Positions 56,462 to 64,000 of a DNA stretch of 64,000 bases are shown here, one piece after another. The notes under the pieces were generated by a model, which was not told the origin of the DNA, searched no databases, and saw only the letters and a program-made list of their open reading frames with translations. Positions within the stretch are counted from its first letter, which is position 1. Each line of letters starts with the position of its first letter. This stretch comes from DATMER01 sp031390755 (lineage in GTDB: Bacteria; Acidobacteriota; Thermoanaerobaculia; Multivoradales; UBA5704), in the NCBI GenBank assembly GCA_031390755.1, contig JANMTS010000109.1, positions 1-64,000 of the forward strand. Reading direction: 5' to 3'. The position numbers and the translations under genes are program-made.

Positions 56462-57636
56462 GTCCGAAGAAGATCGTCATCCCGATCGTGCTGCTGGCCG
56501 CCGCCGGCGCGGCGGTCTGGTACTTCACGCAGTACGGCAAGCCGGAGCCGGACGGCGCGCTCGTGGCCTCGGGCACGGTGGAGGCGACGGACGCGCAGCT
56601 CGGCTTCCAGGCGCCGGGCCGGCTGGTGTCGATCGCCGCGCGCGAAGGTGACCGGGTGACGGCCGGTCAGGAGCTGGCGCGGCTCGACAAGGCGGAGCTC
56701 GAAGCGCGGCGCGACCAGCTCGAAGCCCAGGTGGACGCAGCCCTCGCCGCCTTCGAGGAGCTGGAAAAGGGCTCGCGCAGCGAGGAGATCGCGCAGGCCC
56801 GGGCCGGTCTCGCCGCGCTCCAGGAGCGCCGCACCGACGCCGAGCGCGACCTCGGGCGGACCCGCCGGCTGTTCGAGGGCGGCGCCGTCAGCCGCGAGGC
56901 GGTCGACAAGGCGCAGACCGCGCTCGACGTGATCCGCAACCAGCAGACGCAGGCCGAGGAGCAGCTCCGGCTCGTCCAGGCCGGACCGCGCAAGGAGCGC
57001 AAGGATGGCGCGCGCGCCCAGGTGGCCCAGGCCGAAGCCGCGGTGCGCGCCGCGGACGTGGGCCTCGGCAACACCGTGCTCGCGGCGCCGTTCGACGGCG
57101 TGGTGACCGTCCGCCACCGCGAGCCCGGCGAGATCGTGCCCGCGGGCTCGCCCGTGCTCACGGTGATGGACCAGAAGAGCCGCTTCGTGCGCATCTACAT
57201 CCCGGAGAACCGCGTCGGCGCCGTGCGCCTCGGCGCCCGCGCCACGATCACGGCCGACACCTATCCCGGCAAGACCTATCCCGGCGAGGTCTCGTTCATC
57301 GCCTCCGAGGCCGAGTTCACGCCGAAGAGCGTGCAGACCACGGAGGAGCGCGTGCGGCTGGTCTATGAGGTGAAGGTCCGGCTGACCGGCGACGCGGAGC
57401 TGGATCTGAAGCCGGGGCTGCCGGCGGATGTGAAGCTGGAGCCCTCACCCCCGTCCCCTCTCCCGGTCCGCCCGAGTCCACCCGCCCCGGGCGAGGGGCG
57501 CCCCCTCACGCCCCAGAAGCAAGAATCAGAGATCCCGCGGGAAGAGGAGAATTCCCAGCTCGGTAGGCGCTTGCCGTCTCCCCCTCTCCCGGGGCGGGCG
57601 GACTCGGGCGGACCGGGAGAGGGGGCCGGGGGGTGA
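56458..57636 (+). CDS. HlyD/EmrA-type periplasmic adaptor with repeat-derived C-terminus
   Basis: Membrane-fusion protein of the following ABC-2 exporter (YbhG-like). Anchor (VIPIVLLAAAGAAVWYF), barrel-sandwich halves (TVEATDAQLGFQAPGRLVSI and TVLAAPFDGVVTVR), coiled-coil hairpin at about 75-180 and beta barrel (VRIYIPENRVGAVRLGA). The natural end should be near residue 328 (LKPGLPADVKLE). The last 64 residues, rich in Pro, Gly and Ser, are encoded by an inverted pair of dispersed repeats, so the original stop was probably lost or displaced. Confidence 0.9.
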   Translation: MSPKKIVIPIVLLAAAGAAVWYFTQYGKPEPDGALVASGTVEATDAQLGFQAPGRLVSIAAREGDRVTAGQELARLDKAELEARRDQLEAQVDAALAAFEELEKGSRSEEIAQARAGLAALQERRTDAERDLGRTRRLFEGGAVSREAVDKAQTALDVIRNQQTQAEEQLRLVQAGPRKERKDGARAQVAQAEAAVRAADVGLGNTVLAAPFDGVVTVRHREPGEIVPAGSPVLTVMDQKSRFVRIYIPENRVGAVRLGARATITADTYPGKTYPGEVSFIASEAEFTPKSVQTTEERVRLVYEVKVRLTGDAELDLKPGLPADVKLEPSPPSPLPVRPSPPAPGEGRPLTPQKQESEIPREEENSQLGRRLPSPPLPGRADSGGPGEGAGG

Positions 57637-57639
57637 GGG
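57442..57639. repeat. Inverted pair of dispersed GC-rich repeats inside adaptor gene
   Basis: Left copy 57442-57504 (inverted) and right copy 57576-57639 (direct) share about 37 bp of uninterrupted complement (CCCGGGGCGGGTGGACTCGG onward, with one C/T difference). The 71-bp spacer is ordinary sequence. The right copy equals 5237-5300 at 63/64 positions. As RNA the pair would fold into a long stem between adaptor and ATPase cistrons. Confidence 0.85.
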
Positions 57640-57643
57640 TCCG

Positions 57644-58618
57644 ATGATCCAGGCCTCCTCCCTCACCCGCCGCTTCGGCGACCTGACGGCCGTCGACGCG
57701 CTCAGCTTCGAGGTGCGTCCGGGCGAGCTGTTCGGGCTGGTGGGGCCGGACGGCGCGGGCAAGACCACGACGCTGCGCATGCTCGCGGGCGTGCTCCGGC
57801 CCACGTCCGGGGACGCGACGCTCGCCGGGATCTCCGTGACGCGCGACCCCGAGGCGGTCAAGCACCGGCTGGCCTACATGTCCCAGCGCTTCGGGCTGTA
57901 TGCGGACCTGACCGTGCTCGAAAACCTCTCCTTCTACGCCGATCTCTACCAGGTGCCGCGCTCGGAACGGCCGGCCCGGCTGGAGCGGCTGTTCCGCTTC
58001 TCGAACCTCGAACCGTTCAAGGACCGCCTGGCGGGCCAGCTCTCCGGCGGCATGAAGCAGAAGCTCGGACTGTCGTGCGCGCTCATCCATCAGCCGGAGA
58101 TCCTGCTGCTCGACGAGCCCACGTTCGGCGTGGATCCGGTGTCGCGCCGCGAGCTGTGGCTGATCGTCCACGAGATGGTGGCGGAGGGGGTGACGGCGGT
58201 GGTGAGCACGGCGTACATGGACGAGGCCGAGCGCTTCGACCGGCTCGCGCTTCTCCACCGCGGCCGGCTGCTGGCGCTCGACGCTCCCGGCGTGCTCCAG
58301 CGCGGCCTATCGAAAGACGGCTCGAAGGACGGCGAGGAGATCCTGGAGGTCCAGGTGCCGCGGGCGCGCGAGGCCCGGGCGGCTCTGACCGGGATGCCGG
58401 GCGTGATCCGGGTCGCGGTGTTCGGCGACCGGCTCCATCTGAGCGTGGCGTCCGATCCCGGAGCGGAACGGCTGGCGCCGGAGGTCTCCCGCGCGTTGCG
58501 CGACGCCGGGTTCGAGGCGAAGGCCGTCCGATCCATCTCCCCCTCGCTCGAAGACGTGTTCATCGCCCGGATCGCCCAGGCGGAACAGGCCGAGGCCACC
58601 GAGGAGACGCCGGCTTGA
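57644..58618 (+). CDS. ABC-2 exporter ATP-binding protein (YbhF N-half-like)
   Basis: The 324-residue ATPase has Walker A (GPDGAGKTTT, with Asp where Asn is common), Q-loop (MSQRFGLYADLTV), signature (LSGGMKQKLG), Walker B (ILLLDEPTFGVDP) and an H-loop region where His is replaced (VVSTAYMDEAE). The C-terminal part ends SPSLEDVFIARIAQAE. Loss of the H-loop His suggests a degenerate site working with the next ATPase, as in fused YbhF. It overlaps the next gene as TTGA. Confidence 0.92.
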   Translation: MIQASSLTRRFGDLTAVDALSFEVRPGELFGLVGPDGAGKTTTLRMLAGVLRPTSGDATLAGISVTRDPEAVKHRLAYMSQRFGLYADLTVLENLSFYADLYQVPRSERPARLERLFRFSNLEPFKDRLAGQLSGGMKQKLGLSCALIHQPEILLLDEPTFGVDPVSRRELWLIVHEMVAEGVTAVVSTAYMDEAERFDRLALLHRGRLLALDAPGVLQRGLSKDGSKDGEEILEVQVPRAREARAALTGMPGVIRVAVFGDRLHLSVASDPGAERLAPEVSRALRDAGFEAKAVRSISPSLEDVFIARIAQAEQAEATEETPA

Positions 58619-59562
58619 GTGAATCGGCGGTCGAGGTCAAGGATCTCACCCGCACCTACGGCGACTTCGTGGCCGTGGACCGCGTGAGCTTCCAGGTGAA
58701 GAAAGAGGAGGTCTTCGGCTTCCTCGGCCCGAACGGCGCTGGCAAGACCACGACGATCAAGATGCTGACCGGGCTCGTCCCGCCGTCGTCCGGGTCCGGT
58801 CACGTGGCCGGCTACGACATCCGCACCGGGCGGCGGGAGATCAAGCGGCACATCGGCTACATGTCCCAGCTCTTCTCGCTCTACGCGGACCTGACCGTCG
58901 AGGAGAACATCGCGTTCTTCTCCGGCCTCTACGGCGTGCCGCGCGCAAAGCGGGCCGAGCGGCGGGACTGGGTGCTGCGCATGGCCGGGCTCACGGACCA
59001 GCTGCGCCGTCTCACGGGCGAGCTGTCGCTCGGCTGGAAGCAGCGGCTGGCGCTCGGCTGCGCCGTGCTGCACGAGCCGCCGATCCTGTTTCTCGACGAG
59101 CCCACGTCCGGCGTCGATCCGATCTCGCGGCGCGAGTTCTGGGATCTGATCTACGCGCTCTCGGGCAGCGGCACGACCGTGTTCGTGACCACCCACTACA
59201 TGGAAGAGGCCGAGTACTGCGACCGGCTCGCGCTCATGAACCGCGGCAAGCTGATCGCGCTCGACACGCCGGCCCACCTGCGCGAAGGGTTTTCTCAGCC
59301 GCTCCTGGAGGTCCGCACCGAGGACGGCCCGAAGGCGGCCGAAGCGCTCGCAGGAGCCCCGGGCGTCCAGGGCGCCGGGCTGTTCGGCCGCGCGGTCCAC
59401 GTGACGCTCGCGCCCGGAGCGGACGCCGCCGCCGGAGCCGAGGCGCTGCGCCGGCGGCTCGGCGAGGCGGGCGTGAAGGTGGACGGGATCGAGGCCATTG
59501 CGCCGTCTCTCGAAGACGTGTTCATCGCGCGGGTGCAGGATGCCGGAGGCGCCCCCGCATGA
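58615..59562 (+). CDS. ABC-2 exporter ATP-binding protein (YbhF C-half-like)
   Basis: Second ATPase of the operon. It has Walker A (GPNGAGKTTT), Q-loop (MSQLFSLYADLTV), Walker B (ILFLDEPTSGVDP) and H-loop (VTTHYMEEAE). The signature is non-canonical, LSLGWKQRL instead of LSGGxxQR, as in the second half of YbhF/RbbA-type proteins. Start TTG 58615 overlaps the previous stop, giving 315 residues. The stop overlaps the permease ATG as ATGA. Confidence 0.92.
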   Translation: MSESAVEVKDLTRTYGDFVAVDRVSFQVKKEEVFGFLGPNGAGKTTTIKMLTGLVPPSSGSGHVAGYDIRTGRREIKRHIGYMSQLFSLYADLTVEENIAFFSGLYGVPRAKRAERRDWVLRMAGLTDQLRRLTGELSLGWKQRLALGCAVLHEPPILFLDEPTSGVDPISRREFWDLIYALSGSGTTVFVTTHYMEEAEYCDRLALMNRGKLIALDTPAHLREGFSQPLLEVRTEDGPKAAEALAGAPGVQGAGLFGRAVHVTLAPGADAAAGAEALRRRLGEAGVKVDGIEAIAPSLEDVFIARVQDAGGAPA

Positions 59563-60674
59563 GCCTGACGCGATTGCTCGCCATGGCCCGCAAGGAGACC
59601 CTCCAGCTCCGGCGGGACACCCGCAGCCTGATCCTCGCGTTCCTGCTGCCGGTGATGCTCCTGGTCCTGTTCGGCTACGCGATCTCGTGGGACGTGCGCA
59701 ACATCCGCCTCGCCGTGCTGGACGGCGACCGCTCGGCGGCGAGCCGGGAGCTGATCGACGCGTTCCGGGCCTCCGGCTACTTCACGTTCGTGGCCAACCT
59801 GGAGCGGCCGGCGGAGATCCACGCGCTGTTCGACCGCAGCGCGGCCCAGGCCGTGATCGTGATTCCGGCTGGCTTCGCCGCGAAGCTGGCGACCGGGAAG
59901 CCGACGGCCGTGCAGGCGGTGGTCGACGGCAGCGACGCCAACACGGCCACGATCATCCTGGCCTATTCGGAGGCGATCACCCAGTCGTACTCCGGCAAGG
60001 TTCAACTGCGCGGGCTGCGGGCGGTTCCTCCGATCTCGGCCGAGACCCGCATCTGGTACAACGAGGAGCTGGCGAGCCGGAACATGATCGTGCCCGGGCT
60101 CGTGCCCGTGATCATGATGATCATCGCGGCCATGCTCACCTCGCTGACCCTGGCCCGCGAGTGGGAGCGCGGCACCATGGAGCAGCTCGCGGCTACGCCG
60201 GTCACCCGGGTCGAGGTCGTGGTGGGCAAGCTCCTCCCCTACCTCGCCATCGGGCTCGTGGACGTGGTGGTCTGCAGCGTGCTCGGCGTGGCGCTCTTCG
60301 ACGTCCCCTTCCGCGGCAGCCCGGTCCTTCTCATGGTGCTCTCGTTCTTCTTCCTGACCGGCGCGCTCGGCCTGGGCATCTTCATCTCGGCGGTGACGAA
60401 GTCGCAGGTGCTCGCCACCCAGATCGCGATGATGGTCACCTATCTGCCGGCCTTCCTGCTGTCGGGCTTCATGTTCGCGATCGAGGTCATGCCGGCGCCG
60501 TTGCGGGCGATCACCTACCTGGTGCCGGCCCGCTACTTCCTGGTCGTGACGCGGGGGATCTTCCTCAAGGGCGTGGGCCTCAACGTGCTCTGGTTCCAGG
60601 GGCTCCTGATGATCGCCTTCGCGGCGGCCGGGCTGCTGCTCGCGGTGGCGCGCTTCCGCAAGGAGCTGGAATGA
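59559..60674 (+). CDS. ABC-2 permease (YbhS/YhhJ-like), first copy
   Basis: The 371-residue permease has an N-terminal helix (LILAFLLPVMLLVLFGYAISW), a periplasmic domain (about 45-175) and five C-terminal helices. These include MIVPGLVPVIMMIIAAMLTSLTLAREWERGTMEQLAATPV, the ABC2 signature, and AFLLSGFMFAIEVMP. It pairs with the next permease as a heterodimer. Both junctions are 4-bp ATGA overlaps. Confidence 0.93.
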   Translation: MSLTRLLAMARKETLQLRRDTRSLILAFLLPVMLLVLFGYAISWDVRNIRLAVLDGDRSAASRELIDAFRASGYFTFVANLERPAEIHALFDRSAAQAVIVIPAGFAAKLATGKPTAVQAVVDGSDANTATIILAYSEAITQSYSGKVQLRGLRAVPPISAETRIWYNEELASRNMIVPGLVPVIMMIIAAMLTSLTLAREWERGTMEQLAATPVTRVEVVVGKLLPYLAIGLVDVVVCSVLGVALFDVPFRGSPVLLMVLSFFFLTGALGLGIFISAVTKSQVLATQIAMMVTYLPAFLLSGFMFAIEVMPAPLRAITYLVPARYFLVVTRGIFLKGVGLNVLWFQGLLMIAFAAAGLLLAVARFRKELE

Positions 60675-61783
60675 ACCCGGAGCGCGTCTTCGAGATGGTC
60701 CGCAAGGAGCTGCGGCAGATCTTCCGCGATCCCCGCCTGCGCCGGATGATCTTCGTGGCGCCGGTCGTCCAGCTCCTGGCCTTCGGCTATGCGGTGTCGA
60801 CGGACGTGCGCAACGTGGCCACCCTGATCGTGGACCACGACCATTCCGCGGCCTCGCGCAGCCTCGTCGAAGCGTTCACGGCGTCCGGCTACTTCCGCGT
60901 CGACGGCTACGCCGACCGCCCGGCGGACATCGTGAGCGCGCTCGACCACGGCACGGTCCTGCTCGGCGTGGTGATCCCGGCCGGCTTCGAGCGGGCGTCG
61001 CAGAACACCGAGGCCGGACAGCCCAAGGTGCAGCTCCTGTTCGACGGCACCAACTCGAACCTGGCCACGGTGGCGCGCGGCTACGCGGAGCGGATCGTCC
61101 TGAGCTGGGCTCAGCAGCAGGCTCCAGACCGCCCCAGGCCCGCCGTGGAGCTGCGCTCGCGCGCCTGGTTCAATCCGTCGCTCGAAAGCCGCGCCTACAA
61201 CGTGCCGGCCGTGATCGGCGCGCTGCTCATGCTGATCTGCCTCCTCCTGACCTCGCTCGCCGTGGTGCGGGAGCGGGAGATCGGCACGCTGGAGCAGCTC
61301 CTGGTGAGCCCGCTGCGGCCGGGCGAGCTGATCCTCGGCAAGACGATCCCCTTCGCGCTGATCGGCATGGTCGACCTCGTGCTGGTCACCGCGATCGCGC
61401 TCTTCTGGTTCCACATCCCGTTCCGCGGCAACCCGCTTCTGCTCCTGCTCGGAAGCGTTCTCTTCCTCATCACCGCGCTCGGCATGGGCCTGCTCATCTC
61501 GACGATCTCGAACACCCAGCAGGAGGCCTTCATGACCGGCTTCCTGGTCTTCCTGCCGACGCTGCTCCTGTCGGGGTTCATGTTTCCGGTGACGAGCATG
61601 CCGCGGGGGTTCCAGGCGATCACCTTACTTAACCCCTTGCGTCATTACCTGGAGATCGTGCGCGGCGTCTTCCTCAAGGGGGCGGGCTTCGAAGCGCTCT
61701 GGACGCAGCTCCTGGCCCTGCTGGTGATGGGCGTCGGGCTGCTCTGGATCGCGGCCCGCCGATTCCGCGGCGAATCGGGTTGA
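60671..61783 (+). CDS. ABC-2 permease (YbhR-like), second copy
   Basis: The 370-residue partner permease has the same plan: RRMIFVAPVVQLLAFGYAVSTDVRN, periplasmic domain, YNVPAVIGALLMLICLLLTSLAVVREREIGTLEQLLVSPL, LLSGFMFPVTSMPRGFQ and a last helix. With the TolC, adaptor and two ATPase genes it completes a YbhGFSR-type exporter with its own outer-membrane channel. The substrate is probably a hydrophobic compound. It is the last gene of the operon. Confidence 0.93.
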   Translation: MNPERVFEMVRKELRQIFRDPRLRRMIFVAPVVQLLAFGYAVSTDVRNVATLIVDHDHSAASRSLVEAFTASGYFRVDGYADRPADIVSALDHGTVLLGVVIPAGFERASQNTEAGQPKVQLLFDGTNSNLATVARGYAERIVLSWAQQQAPDRPRPAVELRSRAWFNPSLESRAYNVPAVIGALLMLICLLLTSLAVVREREIGTLEQLLVSPLRPGELILGKTIPFALIGMVDLVLVTAIALFWFHIPFRGNPLLLLLGSVLFLITALGMGLLISTISNTQQEAFMTGFLVFLPTLLLSGFMFPVTSMPRGFQAITLLNPLRHYLEIVRGVFLKGAGFEALWTQLLALLVMGVGLLWIAARRFRGESG

Positions 61784-61806
61784 CTGGGCGGCCGCTGTGC
61801 TACTAT
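61780..61806 (+). promoter_or_regulatory. Candidate promoter of small secreted protein gene
   Basis: TTGACT (61780-61785), overlapping the permease stop, and TACTAT (61801-61806) are 15 bp apart, which is short of optimal. AAGGAG follows, 8 nt before the ATG at 61841. Confidence 0.35.
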
Positions 61807-61840
61807 TTCGTGGCACACTTTTGCCATAAGGAGCATCTCG

Positions 61841-62194
61841 ATGAAGAAAGCCGCCCTGTGCCTGGCTGTTGCGATGGTCTGCTCGTTCGCCTTTACGTCC
61901 GGAGCTGCGGCCCGCAACGCCAACGTCACGGTCCACAACGACTCCAAGTGGGAGATCCACAACTTCTTCCTCGCTCCCTCGGAGAGCGACAACTGGGGTC
62001 CGGACCAGCTGGGTGACGAAGTTGTTGAGAACGGTGGGAAGTTCACGCTCAACCAGATTCCGTGCGACACCTACGACGTCAAGCTCGTTGACGAAGACGG
62101 TGACGAGTGCGTGGTGACCGAGGTCGACATCTGCGGTGGCAGCGGCGACTGGGTTGTCTCGGACGAGGATCTTCTGGAGTGCGAAGGCTACTGA
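61841..62194 (+). CDS. Small secreted acidic protein, unknown function
   Basis: The 117-residue protein has a signal peptide (LCLAVAMVCSFAFTSGAAA) and a mature acidic domain: VTVHNDSKWEIHNFFLAPS, NWGPDQLGDEVV, FTLNQIPCDTYDVKLVDEDGDECVV, DICGG. Similar short exported proteins occur in several phyla without known function. Cysteines at about 82, 97 and 105 could form a disulfide. DEDGDE looks like a calcium-type loop, but this is inference. It has its own promoter and terminator. Confidence 0.7.
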   Translation: MKKAALCLAVAMVCSFAFTSGAAARNANVTVHNDSKWEIHNFFLAPSESDNWGPDQLGDEVVENGGKFTLNQIPCDTYDVKLVDEDGDECVVTEVDICGGSGDWVVSDEDLLECEGY

Positions 62195-62263
62195 GCTGCA
62201 AGCAGTCTCGAAGCCGGCGGGCTTGACCCGCTGCTTCGGGGTGTCTCATAATCGTTGGACGGC

Positions 62264-62299
62264 GAGGGCCGGGGATCTTTCCCCGGCCCTCGTTTTTTT
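62264..62299 (+). terminator. Rho-independent terminator
   Basis: An 11-bp perfect stem (GAGGGCCGGGG/CCCCGGCCCTC), a 6-nt loop and seven T residues (62293-62299) make the clearest intrinsic terminator in the window. It ends the small secreted protein transcript. Confidence 0.92.
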
Positions 62300-62333
62300 A
62301 TGCCCGCTGGTTTCAAAAATGAGGAGAAAACCG

Positions 62334-62759
62334 ATGAGCGACGACCTGATCCGCCGCTTCGAGGACGGCAGCCTGCCGGCCGCGGAGCTCCATCACCGCG
62401 ACCACGTTCATCTCGCCTGGCTGTATCTGAAGGACGCTTCCGTGCTCGACGCCCTGGCGCGCTTCACCACGGGGCTGAAGGCGTTCGCCGAGCGCAACGG
62501 CGCCGCCGGGCTCTACCACGAGACCATCACGTGGGCGTATCTGTTCCTGATTCACGAGCGCATGGCGCGGGACGGAAAGACGGAGACCTGGGAGGCGTTC
62601 GCCGAGCGCAACGCCGACCTGCTCACCTGGAAGCCGTCGGTATTGGCGGGCCTGTACCGGGAGGAGACCCTGGCGTCGCCGCTGGCGAAGCAGGTCTTCC
62701 TGATGCCGGACCGGGTCACCTCGTCGATCTCCTCGATCGGCTCACCGATCAGCGATTGA
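62334..62759 (+). CDS. Conserved small protein of unknown function
   Basis: The 141-residue helical protein has the pattern LIRRFEDGSLPAAELHHRDHVHLAWLYL, AERNGAAGLYHETITWAYLFLIHERM and LLTWKPSVLAGLYREETLASPLAKQVFLMPD. It belongs to a widespread uncharacterised family with conserved histidines (HxxHVxLAW, YHETIT), which may bind a metal. GAGGAG precedes the ATG by 10 nt. Its end overlaps the convergent AsmA-like gene by 11 bp. Confidence 0.7.
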   Translation: MSDDLIRRFEDGSLPAAELHHRDHVHLAWLYLKDASVLDALARFTTGLKAFAERNGAAGLYHETITWAYLFLIHERMARDGKTETWEAFAERNADLLTWKPSVLAGLYREETLASPLAKQVFLMPDRVTSSISSIGSPISD

Positions 62760-64000
62760 ACAGCCGTCCCAGAGCCCGGCTGACTCCCTTCTCCACCTGC
62801 TGGCGGGCCGCCTCCTTCATGGCGCGCTGGCCCTGCGCGCGCAAGGCCGCGGTGTCCGCGGTGACATGGGGGGCTTCGAGCGTGCCCACGACCCGGATGG
62901 GCACGGTGACCCAGCCGCCGTCGTCGATCAGGGAGAGAACCTCCGGCGGAACCCTGGCCAGGGCCACGGCGTCGCGGGGCGCACGCACGGCGATCCGCAG
63001 GTCGACCGGGCCGGCGAGGTCGGCCCAGCCGGAGACGCCGAGCGAGAGCAGCGAGGTCCGCAGCTCGAAGGGATCGAAATGCATGCGGTCCCCGGAGATG
63101 CGGAACGGGATCGCCGTAGCCTGGTAGGCCGAGCCCTGCAGCGCCGTCCGGCCGAGGATGGCCTCGATGGAGACGAAGAGCGGCGATCCCGGAAGCTTTC
63201 CGGCGGCCAGCGCCAGGGTGCCCTTGCCGTCGAGGTCGCGGGTCTCCGTCCCGGTGCCCGTGGCCGCGAAGTCCAGCAGACCGGGGCCGAAGCCGCCGCC
63301 CGACCCCACCGCAAGCACGGCGTTGGCGTCGAGCGGATCGACCTTGAGCGTGAGCTGGTAGGCGAAGGGGTCGCGGGTGAGGTCCGCGTCGAGCTGGCCG
63401 AGCAGGAACCGCCCCTGCGGCAGCTTGAGGCCGAAGTCCTCCAGGAAGAAATGGCCGGCCGCGAGGCGCAGCTTGCCGAGCCCTTCGGTCGCGGTGAGCC
63501 CGCCCATCACGATCTCGCCGGTCTTGAGATCGCCCTCCGCACGGAGACCTTCGAGCGCCGTGGGCGCGTCGTCGAGCGCCAGATCGCGCAGCTCCACGTC
63601 GAGCGCCCGGATCTCGATGTCGGCCGCGGGCGCGCCCTCGGTCCGGGTGGCGAGCGTGCCGCGATGCAGGAGGATCCGGTCGATGGAGAGGATGGGGCCG
63701 TCAGCCGCGCCTCCTTCCGCCGCGGAGACCGCCGTTGCAGACGCCGGAGCCGCCGAACCGGCCAGGGGCTCGACCGAAGCCGGAGCCTCCTCCGCCGGTG
63801 TGATCAGCTCGATCTTCGGGTCGTAGAGCGCGATCCGGTCGATCTCCACCCGTCCGCGCAGCAGGGAGGGCAGCCGGTGCTCGGCCACGAGGCCGGCGGC
63901 GTTGATCGTCAGGAGCCCGCTCGGTCCGTCCGAGGCGACCCGCACGCCGTCCATCCGCAGACCGCGCCAGAGGTTGAGCCGGAAGCCGTCCGCCTCGATC
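62749..64000 (-). CDS. AsmA-family envelope protein (5' end beyond window)
   Basis: The reading frame is open to the window edge, so the N-terminal part is missing; 416 codons plus the stop codon are seen. The beta-rich repeats and phrases such as VEIDRIALYDPKIELI, LLHRGTLATRTEG, GFGPGLLDFAATGTGTETRDLDGKGTLALAAGKLPG and WVTVPIRVVGTLEAPHV are typical of AsmA/YhdP-like lipid-bridge proteins at their C-terminal part. The C-terminus is basic and helical (QQVEKGVSRALGRLFNR). Probably involved in lipid transport between membranes. An Ala-rich linker interrupts it near 63.75 kb. Confidence 0.85.
   Translation of the reverse strand, partial: IEADGFRLNLWRGLRMDGVRVASDGPSGLLTINAAGLVAEHRLPSLLRGRVEIDRIALYDPKIELITPAEEAPASVEPLAGSAAPASATAVSAAEGGAADGPILSIDRILLHRGTLATRTEGAPAADIEIRALDVELRDLALDDAPTALEGLRAEGDLKTGEIVMGGLTATEGLGKLRLAAGHFFLEDFGLKLPQGRFLLGQLDADLTRDPFAYQLTLKVDPLDANAVLAVGSGGGFGPGLLDFAATGTGTETRDLDGKGTLALAAGKLPGSPLFVSIEAILGRTALQGSAYQATAIPFRISGDRMHFDPFELRTSLLSLGVSGWADLAGPVDLRIAVRAPRDAVALARVPPEVLSLIDDGGWVTVPIRVVGTLEAPHVTADTAALRAQGQRAMKEAARQQVEKGVSRALGRLFNR

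Overview
The window is uniformly GC-rich chromosomal DNA, apart from a few AT-richer islands at about 16.4-16.7, 38.8-39.0 and 54.1-54.5 kb. Gene content points to an Acidobacteriota-like Gram-negative, possibly Thermoanaerobaculia. The supporting features are a TonB-dependent receptor with an N-terminal carboxypeptidase-regulatory-like domain, the C-terminal stub of an acidobacterial-type FtsX/ADOP permease, a CarD regulator, an Mla lipid-transport system and several TolC-linked exporters. This taxonomic call is inference. No rRNA, phage, insertion sequence or CRISPR array is visible.

Layout. 0-5 kb: priA with a small zinc-ribbon protein, a TPR protein, a secreted protein and carD on the minus strand, followed by tRNA-Leu(CAA) on the plus strand. 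5-11 kb: a complete MacAB-TolC-type efflux operon (TolC, Yip1-like membrane protein, MacA-like adaptor, ATPase, MacB-like permease) whose ATPase gene carries an in-frame TAG. 11-16 kb: two peptide-type ABC ATPases without permeases, a large protein with a cyclase-like C-terminal domain, and purC. 16-25 kb: a short antitoxin-like gene, a repeat array, mlaD, then mlaF, mlaE, alr and dnaB; a membrane-protein gene on the opposite strand splits mlaD from mlaEF. 24.9-37.8 kb: a divergent NRPS/PKS biosynthetic locus. The NRPS is A-T / C-A-T / C-A-T and the PKS is KS-AT-ACP-reductase. An apparent one-base frameshift splits the NRPS gene. 37.8-39.7 kb: a RES/Xre-type toxin-antitoxin pair and a winged-helix-like protein. 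39.7-45.8 kb: divergent creD and creBC-like genes, a DUF5519 protein and an MFS exporter. 45.8-53 kb: secreted and envelope proteins (phosphodiesterase-TPR lipoprotein, TonB receptor, metallophosphatase, beta-propeller-like protein). 53-54 kb: gene remnants, including a possible SIR2-type fragment and a VapBC pair with a truncated toxin. 54-55 kb: a second repeat array and a coiled-coil/winged-helix protein gene. 55-61.8 kb: a TolC-HlyD-ATPase-ATPase-permease-permease export operon. 61.8-64 kb: a small secreted protein, a conserved small protein and a partial AsmA-like protein.

The most unusual signal is the pair of degenerate repeat arrays (16418-16680 and 54131-54530). Both have a CGCA-type core recurring at 20-21 bp with occasional 10-11 bp half steps, so the cores fall on one face of the DNA helix. 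The second array runs into the gene for a small coiled-coil plus winged-helix-like protein. I know of no described system with this arrangement. The second main point is the NRPS-PKS-reductase locus, which should make a tripeptide extended by one malonyl unit and released reductively. Other recurrent features are 9-bp in-frame micro-repeats inside unrelated proteins and a 64-bp dispersed repeat that appears to have been captured as the C-terminus of an export adaptor.
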